Part shown: positions 1-4,923 of the stretch, in pieces
How the letters are laid out: each line of letters starts with the position of its first letter
Numbering within the stretch: the first letter of the stretch is position 1
NCBI GenBank assembly: GCA_947564495.1
Contig: CANOCD010000054.1
Location: 1 to 7,338, forward strand
Length of the DNA: 7,338 nt
Direction of reading: 5' to 3'
Source: an uncultured Angelakisella sp.
Lineage (GTDB): Bacteria; Bacillota; Clostridia; Oscillospirales; Ruminococcaceae
Program-made: the position numbers and the translations under genes
The notes under the pieces: generated by a model
Database searches by the model: none
What the model was told of the DNA's origin: nothing
Seen by the model: the letters and a program-made list of their open reading frames with translations, nothing else

Positions 1-1
1 C

Positions 2-478
2 CTGCCCAGCCAGATCTTCATCATCCCCCAGTACCAGATGGTGGCCAAGATGGGGGCGGCAAACACCATCTTCGCCCTGGTCTTCCCCGGCCTGGTCAGC
101 GCCTTCGGCACCTTCTTCCTGCGCCAGGCTTACATGGGCATCCCCACCGAGATCGGCGAGGCCGCCTATCTGGACGGCTGCAACCAGTGGGAATCCTTCT
201 ATAAGGTGATGTTCCCCCTGACCTCCTCCTCGGTGGCCGCCCTCACCGTCTTTACCGCCGTGTTCGCCTACGGCGACCTGATGTGGCCTCAGGTGGTCAC
301 CTCCGACGTTAAGATGATGACCCTCTCCGCCGGGCTCGCCAACCTCCGGGGACAGTTCACCACCAACTTCCCGGTGCTCATGGCCGGTTCCCTCCTGGCC
401 ATGCTGCCCATGATCATCCTCTACCTCATCTTCCAGCGGCAGTTCATCGAGGGCGTCGCCATGACCGGCGGCAAGTAA
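2..478 (+). CDS. Carbohydrate ABC transporter permease (MalG/MsmG-like), 3' part only
   Basis: The 5' end lies outside the window; 158 residues and a TAA stop are visible, read in the frame starting at base 2. The protein is an inner-membrane subunit of a binding-protein-dependent sugar importer. The diagnostic feature is the EAA loop, which docks on the ATPase: visible residues from about 53 read EAAYLDGCNQWESFYKVMFP, matching the family pattern EAA-x3-G-x9-hydrophobic-x-P. Hydrophobic stretches at about residues 22-41, 76-92 and 124-144 are membrane segments, and the tail ending in EGVAMTGGK is typical of the MalG-type partner (the family commonly ends in a similar Gly-Ala/Gly-Lys tail). 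The binding protein and the MalF-type partner are probably encoded upstream, outside the window. Substrate cannot be read from the permease; the neighbouring alpha-galactosidase suggests raffinose, melibiose or related galactosides. Family call is secure, substrate is inferred. Confidence 0.93.
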   Translation: MPSQIFIIPQYQMVAKMGAANTIFALVFPGLVSAFGTFFLRQAYMGIPTEIGEAAYLDGCNQWESFYKVMFPLTSSSVAALTVFTAVFAYGDLMWPQVVTSDVKMMTLSAGLANLRGQFTTNFPVLMAGSLLAMLPMIILYLIFQRQFIEGVAMTGGK

Positions 479-532
479 CACGCTTCTCTCATTCCCCCTT
501 TGCCGGACTTGTCGCAGCAGATAGGCCCGGGG

Positions 533-566
533 CGGCCCCGGCGTCGAGCTTTCTTCGCCGGGGCCG
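533..566 (+). terminator. GC-rich hairpin after the permease gene, possible terminator
   Basis: A perfect 11-bp stem (CGGCCCCGGCG at 533-543 with CGCCGGGGCCG at 556-566) encloses a 12-nt loop. It lies 55 bases after the permease stop. The stem is followed by TTATCATCACCAG and only then by a run of seven T (580-586), so it lacks the immediate U-tract of a classical intrinsic terminator. It most likely ends or attenuates the transporter transcript before the alpha-galactosidase promoter; a processing or mRNA-stabilising role is equally compatible. Confidence 0.5.
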
Positions 567-589
567 TTATCATCACCAGTTTTTTTCGG

Positions 590-630
590 GGGCGCAAAGG
601 GTATTTCGTGCTTTTTCCGATATTGCGCCC
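590..630. promoter_or_regulatory. Inverted repeat (candidate operator) upstream of the alpha-galactosidase gene
   Basis: Perfect 8-bp arms GGGCGCAA (590-597) and TTGCGCCC (623-630) are separated by 25 bases. The right arm contains the TTGCGC that is the predicted -35 hexamer, so a protein bound there would control promoter access. Arm centres are 33 bp apart, about three helical turns, which suits a dimer or a looped pair of sites. The factor is unknown; the AraC-family product encoded nearby is the obvious candidate. Confidence 0.45.
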
Positions 631-651
631 AAGGGGGAAAACGCCTAAAAT
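623..651 (+). promoter_or_regulatory. Predicted sigma-A promoter of the alpha-galactosidase gene
   Basis: TTGCGC (623-628) is followed by exactly 17 bases and TAAAAT (646-651). The -10 matches the consensus at five of six positions and the -35 at three of six, so basal strength should be modest and activator help is plausible. Transcription would start near 658, giving a leader of about 77 nt that contains the hairpin at 668-695. The position, in a gap after a likely terminator and before a gene with its own ribosome binding site, supports it. Confidence 0.5.
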
Positions 652-667
652 TGTTTGGGAAAGTGAG

Positions 668-695
668 CCGGGGCCCGGATGATTCCGGGCCCCGG
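668..695 (+). promoter_or_regulatory. Perfect 12-bp leader hairpin before the alpha-galactosidase start
   Basis: CCGGGGCCCGGA (668-679) pairs without mismatch with TCCGGGCCCCGG (684-695) around the tetraloop TGAT. It would sit about 10 nt from the predicted 5' end of the mRNA. No T-run follows (AACGGACCG), so it is not an intrinsic attenuator. The hairpin leaves the ribosome binding site at 721-726 free. A 5' stabilising hairpin or a protein-binding leader is the simplest reading; function is inference. Confidence 0.5.
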
Positions 696-734
696 AACGG
701 ACCGAAATCTTCCAAGAGGGAAGGGGACTTCCAT

Positions 735-2927
735 ATGATCGTACTGGACGAAAAGAACAGGGTGTTCACCCTGCACACCCGCAATACCACCTACCAGATG
801 AAGGCGGACCAGTTCCAGGTCCTGCTCCACACCTACTACGGCCCCCGGACCGAGGGGGGGGACCTGTCCTACCACATCCGCAGCGCCGACCGGGGCTTTT
901 CCCCCAATCCCAGCGAGGCGGGGCGGGACCGGACCTATTCCCTGGACACCCTGCCCCAGGAGTATTCCGGCTGCGGGGTGGGGGACTTCCGCACCCCGGC
1001 CCTGGAGCTGGAGCCCGCCGACGGGAGCCGGGCCGCCGACCTGCGGTACAAGGGCCATGAGCTCCGCAGGGGGAAGTACGCCCTCCCCAGCCTGCCCGCC
1101 TTCTTCGGCGGGGAGGAGGAGTGGGAGACCCTTTCGGTGACGTTGGCCGACGAGGCCGCCGGGGCCGAGGTGGAGCTGCTCTACGGCGTCCTGGAGGACC
1201 GGGACCTCATCACCCGGGCGGCAAGGATCACCAACCGGGGGGAGAAGCCCCTGGCGGTCTGCCGGGCCGCCTCCCTCAGCCTGGATTTCTTCTCCCCCGG
1301 GGAGCTGGACCTCCTTACCTTTGACGGCTGCCACGCCATGGAGCGGGTCCTCCACCGCACCCCCCTCTATCCCGGGGTCCACTCGGTGGGCAGCGTCCGG
1401 GGGACCTCCAGCCACCACCACAACCCCTTCGTGGTCCTCTGCCAGCGGGAGGCCGGGGAGGACCAGGGCCTCTGCTACGGGGCGGCCCTCCTCTACAGCG
1501 GCAACTTCGAGGCCGCCGTGGAGCTGACCCGCACCGGCAACGACCGCCTCACCCTTGGCGTCAACCCCTACCACTTCCGCTTTGTCCTGGCCCCTGGGGA
1601 GACCTTCGTCACCCCCGAGGCGGCTATGGTCTGCTCCCCTGACGGCTTCGGCCAGATGAGCCGCCAGTTCCACCGGGCCATCCGGAAGAACCTCCTCCGG
1701 GACCCTTGGGCCGGCAAAAGAAAGCCGGTGCTCATCAACAACTGGGAGGCCACCGAGTTCGACTTTGACGCCGAAAAGCTGGCAGGCATCGCCCGGTCCG
1801 CCGCCGGCCTCGGCATCGAGATGTTCGTCATGGACGACGGCTGGTTCGGCAAACGGGACACCGACTACAGCGGCCTGGGGGACTGGCGGGTGAACACCAA
1901 AAAGCTCCCCGGCGGCCTGGAGGCCCTGGTCCCCCGAATCAAGGAGCTGGGAATGTCCTTCGGCATCTGGGTGGAGCCGGAGATGGTCAGCGAGGACAGC
2001 GACCTTTACCGGGCCCACCCCGACTGGGCCCTGGGCATCCCGGGGCGGAGCCAGACCCGGGGCCGGAGCCAGCTGGTGCTGGATTTCTCCCGCAAGGAGG
2101 TCCGGGACCACATCTACGGGGCACTTCGGGAGGTCCTCTCCAGCGCCGACATCTCCTACCTGAAATGGGACATGAACCGGAGCCTCACCGACGTCTGGTC
2201 GGCGGCCCTGCCCCCGGAACGCCAGGGGGAGGTCTACCACCGGTACATCCTGGGCCTCTACGAGATGCTGGAGCGGCTCCGGGCCGACTACCCTGACCTT
2301 CTCATCGAGGGGTGCAGCGGGGGCGGCGGCCGGTTCGACGCCGGGATGCTCTACTACACCCCCCAGATCTGGTGCAGCGACAACACCGACGCCATCGACC
2401 GGCTCCGCATCCAGTACGGCACCTCTTTCTGCTACCCGGTCTCCACCATGGGGGCCCATGTTTCGGCGGTGCCCAACGCCTTTACCGGCCGGATGACCCC
2501 CATGGAGACCCGTGGGGTCGTCGCCATGAGCGGCACCTTCGGCTACGAGATGGACCTGCGGAAGTGCGCCCCGGCGGAGCTGGACATCGTCCGGGCCCAG
2601 ACCGAGACCTTCAAGGCCCGGTGGCGGCTCATCCAGGAGGGGGACTACTACCGCCTCACCGATCCCTTCCGGGACGGCCCCTTCACCGCCTGGGAGCAGG
2701 TCTCGGAGGACCGCCGGGAGGCCCTGCTCTCGGTGGTCATGGGCACCGTCCACGGGGCCCTGCCTTTCCTCACTGTCAAGGCCAAGGGGCTGGACCCCAA
2801 GGCCAGCTACCGGGTCAATGGCTCGGAAGAGCGGTACACCGGGGAGATGCTCATGAACATCGGCTACCCCCTGGAGGTCCCCGTGGGGGACTACCAGTCC
2901 GCCCAGTTCTACCTGGAGGCCCTGTAA
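735..2927 (+). CDS. aga: Alpha-galactosidase, glycoside hydrolase family 36
   Basis: A 730-residue retaining alpha-galactosidase that removes terminal alpha-1,6-galactose from melibiose, raffinose and stachyose. No signal peptide is present, so it acts in the cytoplasm on imported sugar. The N-terminal beta-sandwich covers about residues 1-325, the TIM barrel about 330-650, followed by a C-terminal beta domain. The active site is complete: W337, the DD pair D367/D368 in FVMDDGWFGKR, R444 in GRSQLVLDFS, K477 and nucleophile D479 in KWDMNR, C527 in EGCSGGGGRFD, and acid/base D549 in SDNTDAIDR. These fall one residue from the positions I recall for Geobacillus AgaA/AgaB, and the length is that of tetrameric bacterial GH36 enzymes. 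The ATG at 735 is chosen because AAGGGG (721-726) lies 8 nt upstream; a TTG at 651 in the same frame has no such site and would translate the leader hairpin. It has its own predicted promoter and ends at a terminator. Confidence 0.96.
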   Translation: MIVLDEKNRVFTLHTRNTTYQMKADQFQVLLHTYYGPRTEGGDLSYHIRSADRGFSPNPSEAGRDRTYSLDTLPQEYSGCGVGDFRTPALELEPADGSRAADLRYKGHELRRGKYALPSLPAFFGGEEEWETLSVTLADEAAGAEVELLYGVLEDRDLITRAARITNRGEKPLAVCRAASLSLDFFSPGELDLLTFDGCHAMERVLHRTPLYPGVHSVGSVRGTSSHHHNPFVVLCQREAGEDQGLCYGAALLYSGNFEAAVELTRTGNDRLTLGVNPYHFRFVLAPGETFVTPEAAMVCSPDGFGQMSRQFHRAIRKNLLRDPWAGKRKPVLINNWEATEFDFDAEKLAGIARSAAGLGIEMFVMDDGWFGKRDTDYSGLGDWRVNTKKLPGGLEALVPRIKELGMSFGIWVEPEMVSEDSDLYRAHPDWALGIPGRSQTRGRSQLVLDFSRKEVRDHIYGALREVLSSADISYLKWDMNRSLTDVWSAALPPERQGEVYHRYILGLYEMLERLRADYPDLLIEGCSGGGGRFDAGMLYYTPQIWCSDNTDAIDRLRIQYGTSFCYPVSTMGAHVSAVPNAFTGRMTPMETRGVVAMSGTFGYEMDLRKCAPAELDIVRAQTETFKARWRLIQEGDYYRLTDPFRDGPFTAWEQVSEDRREALLSVVMGTVHGALPFLTVKAKGLDPKASYRVNGSEERYTGEMLMNIGYPLEVPVGDYQSAQFYLEAL

Positions 2928-2941
2928 ATTTAGGATGCAAA

Positions 2942-2975
2942 AAGCCCGCCACCGATCCAAAGCCGTGGCGGGCTT
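2942..2975. terminator. Bidirectional intrinsic terminator between convergent genes
   Basis: AAGCCCGCCAC (2942-2952) pairs perfectly with GTGGCGGGCTT (2965-2975) over a 12-nt loop. On the - strand the stem is followed by TTTTTGC, a good T-run, so it terminates the AraC-family gene that ends at 2991. On the + strand it follows the alpha-galactosidase stop by 14 bases and is trailed by the weaker TTCTCT. One hairpin thus serves both converging genes. Confidence 0.85.
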
Positions 2976-2990
2976 CTCTGAAAGAGACTG

Positions 2991-3857
2991 TTATTCCGCT
3001 GCCCCGTTATGCCGGACCCGGTTCTGGGCCCGCCACTCCCTGGGGGAAAGGCCGTACCGCTTTTTGAAGGCCCGGGAGAAGTGGAGCTGGTTGGCGTAGC
3101 CGCAGAGGGCGGCGATGTCCCCGATGGAGGACTGGGAGCCGGTCATCAGGTCCGCCGCCTTGGAAAGGCGCAGGCGGATGAGGAACTCCTGGGGCGGGCA
3201 GCCCATCTCCTCCCGGAACAGCTTGCTGAAGTAGCTTCGGTTGAGGCGGCAGGCCCCGGCGATCTCCTCCACCGTCAGCTCCCGGTGGTAGTTCTGCTCC
3301 ATATAGGTCACCGCCTCGTGGACGTAGAACTCCCGCAGCTGGGCGGCCCGGGGCTCCTGGCGGGTCACCGAGGACCGGATGAGGCCGTCCATGAAGAGGT
3401 ACAGGTGGCCGATGAGCTGGAGGGCCGAAGCCTCGGACCCGGCGGAGATGGCCAGCATCTCGTCCCGCACCGCCTCCCCCTGGGGGACCGTCCTGGGGGT
3501 GTAGACCGGCTGCTCCAGGGCAAGGCCCGCCTGCTCCAGGCAGTCCTTGGCCCGCAGGCCGTCGAACTCCAGCCAGGCGTACTTCCAGGGCCGGGCAAAG
3601 TCGGCGCAGTAGGTGGTCACCTGCCCCGGGCAGATGAGAAAGCCCTGGTTGGCAGAAAGGTGGAACCGTCGGTTCACGCCGTCCTTGTCGTCGGCGTCCA
3701 GGTAGCCCTGGCCGGAAATGACGTAGTGGAAGAGGTAGTGGTTGCGGACGAAGGGCCCGAAGGAGTGGAGGGGAGCGCACTGCTCCCAGCCGTATTGGTA
3801 GAGCCGCAGGTCCAGAAAACTTTCGTTGGGGAAGATGGAAAAGGAATAGCTGGCCAT
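2991..3857 (-). CDS. AraC-family transcriptional regulator (MsmR/RafR-like)
   Basis: A 288-residue regulator of normal length for the sugar-sensing AraC/XylS family. Residues about 25-100 form the N-terminal cupin-like sensor domain, including HYVISGQGYLDAD and the later QGFLICPGQVTTYCAD strand pattern. The C-terminal 100 residues carry two helix-turn-helix motifs: the first at about 194-214 (LTVEEIAGACRLNRSYFSKL), the second at about 243-265, followed by the family signature GYANQLHFSRAFKKRYGLSP and REWR. The start is supported by AAAGGGG ending 7 nt upstream of the ATG. It is transcribed away from the fructokinase gene and towards the alpha-galactosidase gene. Position between the two catabolic units suggests it activates them in response to an imported galactoside or sucrose, as MsmR and RafR do in streptococci; ligand and operator are inference. 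Confidence 0.92.
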   Translation of the reverse strand: MASYSFSIFPNESFLDLRLYQYGWEQCAPLHSFGPFVRNHYLFHYVISGQGYLDADDKDGVNRRFHLSANQGFLICPGQVTTYCADFARPWKYAWLEFDGLRAKDCLEQAGLALEQPVYTPRTVPQGEAVRDEMLAISAGSEASALQLIGHLYLFMDGLIRSSVTRQEPRAAQLREFYVHEAVTYMEQNYHRELTVEEIAGACRLNRSYFSKLFREEMGCPPQEFLIRLRLSKAADLMTGSQSSIGDIAALCGYANQLHFSRAFKKRYGLSPREWRAQNRVRHNGAAE

Positions 3858-3885
3858 GGCGCCGCCCCTTTCTTGCGGTCTAAAT

Positions 3886-3916
3886 CAAATACAAGTTGTG
3901 GTCCCACGGAGGACAA
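3886..3916 (-). promoter_or_regulatory. Possible promoter of the AraC-family gene
   Basis: Read on the - strand, TTGTCC (3916 to 3911) is followed by 17 bases and TGTATT (3893 to 3888). Each hexamer matches the consensus at four of six positions. The -35 lies within the right arm of the inverted repeat at 3894-3918, which would suit autoregulation. This is a modest match and the assignment is tentative. Confidence 0.3.
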
Positions 3917-3918
3917 CT
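3894..3918. promoter_or_regulatory. Inverted repeat in the divergent promoter region (candidate regulator site)
   Basis: AGTTGT (3894-3899) and ACAACT (3913-3918) are perfect inverted arms 13 bases apart, with arm centres 19 bp apart. They occupy the space where the -35 of the fructokinase promoter should be, immediately upstream of its consensus -10 (3923-3928). That placement fits an activator that contacts RNA polymerase. AraC-family proteins more often use direct repeats, so the binding factor is uncertain. Confidence 0.4.
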
Positions 3919-3922
3919 CTAT

Positions 3923-3928
3923 TATAAT
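3923..3928 (+). promoter_or_regulatory. -10 element of the fructokinase operon promoter
   Basis: A perfect TATAAT is present in an AT-rich island of an otherwise GC-rich region, 42 bases before the fructokinase start. At 16-18 bp upstream there is no recognisable -35 (for 17 bp: GGTCCC); the nearest TTG (TTGTGG at 3896-3901) needs a 21-bp spacer. A strong -10 with a missing -35 is typical of activator-dependent promoters. The sequence ATTATAAT (3921-3928) is its own reverse complement, so the same box reads as TATAAT on the - strand. Confidence 0.6.
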
Positions 3929-3931
3929 CTG

Positions 3932-3944
3932 TTTTTGTCAAAAA
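3932..3944. promoter_or_regulatory. Perfect palindrome over the predicted transcription start (candidate operator)
   Basis: TTTTTG-T-CAAAAA is a 13-bp perfect odd palindrome starting three bases after the -10 box, covering the predicted +1 near 3935. Repressors commonly bind here. It stands out because long A and T runs are rare in this GC-rich window. An AT-rich melting region is the dull alternative. Confidence 0.4.
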
Positions 3945-3969
3945 TCCAACCGGAAAAGAGGAATTATTT

Positions 3970-4923
3970 ATGGTTGACGTCATCGCTTTGGGGGAGCTGC
4001 TCATCGACTTTGCCGGGAACGGAACCAGCAGCCAGGGGAACCCTCTCTTTGAAGCCTGCCCCGGCGGCGCCCCCTGCAACGTCCTGGCCATGCTGGCCAA
4101 ACTGGGCAGGAGCACCGCCTTCGCGGGCAAGGTAGGGGACGACCTTTTTGGCAGGATGCTCCGGGACACCATCGCCGGGGCGGGGATCGGTGCCGAAAGC
4201 CTGGTCCTGGACCCCGCCGCCCACACCACCCTGGCCTTTGTCCAGAACGCCCCGGACGGGGACCGGGAGTTCAGCTTCTACCGGGACCCCGGGGCCGACG
4301 AGCTGCTGACCCCCGAGGAGCTGCCGGAGCTGAAGGCCAGGGTGTTCCACTTCGGCTCCCTCTCCCTCACCCGGGAGCCCGCCCGGTCCGCCACCCGTGC
4401 CGCCGTGGAGCGTGCCAGGGAGGCCGGGGCGGTCATCAGCTTTGACCCCAACCTCCGGGCCTCCCTTTGGAAGAAGCTGGAGGACGCCCGGGAGGAGATG
4501 CTCTGGGGCTGCTCGGTCTGCCAGGTGCTGAAGGTGGCCGAGGAGGAGCTGGCCTTCCTTGCCAAGGAGGAGGGGCTGGAGGCCGGGGCCGCAAGGCTCC
4601 GGGAGCGGTTCCCCAACATCCGCCTGCTGCTGGTCACCAGGGGCAGGGAGGGGAGCGTGGCCTTCTGGCGGGACCTCCGGGCGGAAAAGCCCGGCTTCCC
4701 GGTGCGGGCCATCGACACCACCGGGGCGGGGGACACCTTCTGCGCCTGCTGCATCCACCATGTCCTGGAATGGGGCCTGGACGGCTTTGACCAAGACCGC
4801 CTGGAATGGATGCTCTCCTTCGCCAACGCCGCCGCCGGACTGGTGACCACCAAGAAGGGCGCCCTGCTGAGTATGCCCGCCCGGGAGGACGTGGAAAAGC
4901 TACTGGGGGAGGTGAGGGTATGA
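3970..4923 (+). CDS. scrK: Fructokinase, PfkB/ribokinase family
   Basis: A 317-residue cytoplasmic sugar kinase that phosphorylates fructose with ATP to fructose-6-phosphate. The N-terminal PfkB signature is PGGAPCNVLAMLAKLG with the di-glycine at residues 32-33, followed by FAGKVGDDLFG. The C-terminal signature is DTTGAGDTFCA with the catalytic base D255 and its anion hole. FDPNLRASLW in the middle is typical of fructokinases in this family rather than ribokinase or KDG kinase. Start: AAGAGGAA ends 6-7 nt before the ATG. The gene overlaps the following one by ATGA, so the two are one transcription and translation unit. In this context it consumes fructose released from sucrose by the downstream GH13 enzyme. 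Family certain; substrate well supported by motif and neighbour. Confidence 0.93.
   Translation: MVDVIALGELLIDFAGNGTSSQGNPLFEACPGGAPCNVLAMLAKLGRSTAFAGKVGDDLFGRMLRDTIAGAGIGAESLVLDPAAHTTLAFVQNAPDGDREFSFYRDPGADELLTPEELPELKARVFHFGSLSLTREPARSATRAAVERAREAGAVISFDPNLRASLWKKLEDAREEMLWGCSVCQVLKVAEEELAFLAKEEGLEAGAARLRERFPNIRLLLVTRGREGSVAFWRDLRAEKPGFPVRAIDTTGAGDTFCACCIHHVLEWGLDGFDQDRLEWMLSFANAAAGLVTTKKGALLSMPAREDVEKLLGEVRV
4907..4922 (+). promoter_or_regulatory. Ribosome binding site and ATGA overlap coupling scrK to the GH13 gene
   Basis: GGAGGTGA (4908-4915) lies inside the last codons of the fructokinase gene, and the ATG of the next gene (4920-4922) overlaps its TGA stop (4921-4923). The near-perfect Shine-Dalgarno sequence decides the downstream start over an in-frame ATG at 4806 that lies well inside the kinase gene. 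The arrangement predicts translational coupling. Confidence 0.85.

Noticed and set aside
500..682. Small open frame in the gap before the alpha-galactosidase gene
   Set aside because: There is no ribosome binding site, the Arg/Gly/Pro-rich sequence crosses two hairpins and the predicted promoter, and nothing in it resembles a protein family.
651..734. TTG start 28 codons upstream for the alpha-galactosidase
   Set aside because: No ribosome binding site precedes it. It would translate the leader hairpin, and the ATG at 735 has a well-spaced AAGGGG and matches the family N-terminus.
645..2960. Very long open frame on the - strand opposite the alpha-galactosidase gene
   Set aside because: It mirrors a gene with intact GH36 catalytic motifs. 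The translation is low-complexity Gly/Pro/Val/Leu/Glu, a common artefact opposite GC-rich codons that lack stops in the antisense frame.
3936..3941. TTGACA on the - strand as a -35 for the AraC-family gene
   Set aside because: The only good -10 downstream (TATAAT in the symmetric box) is 9 bp away, too close. At 16-18 bp there is no -10-like hexamer. The hexamer is explained by the palindrome at 3932-3944.
3009..3977. Open frame on the + strand opposite the AraC-family gene
   Set aside because: The AraC-family protein has both helix-turn-helix motifs and a good ribosome binding site. The opposite frame is Gly/Ala/Val-rich without domains and runs through the divergent promoter.
4806..4919. 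Upstream ATG for the GH13 gene
   Set aside because: It lies deep inside the fructokinase gene, and the added residues are out-of-frame kinase sequence. The ATG at 4920 has a near-perfect Shine-Dalgarno sequence.
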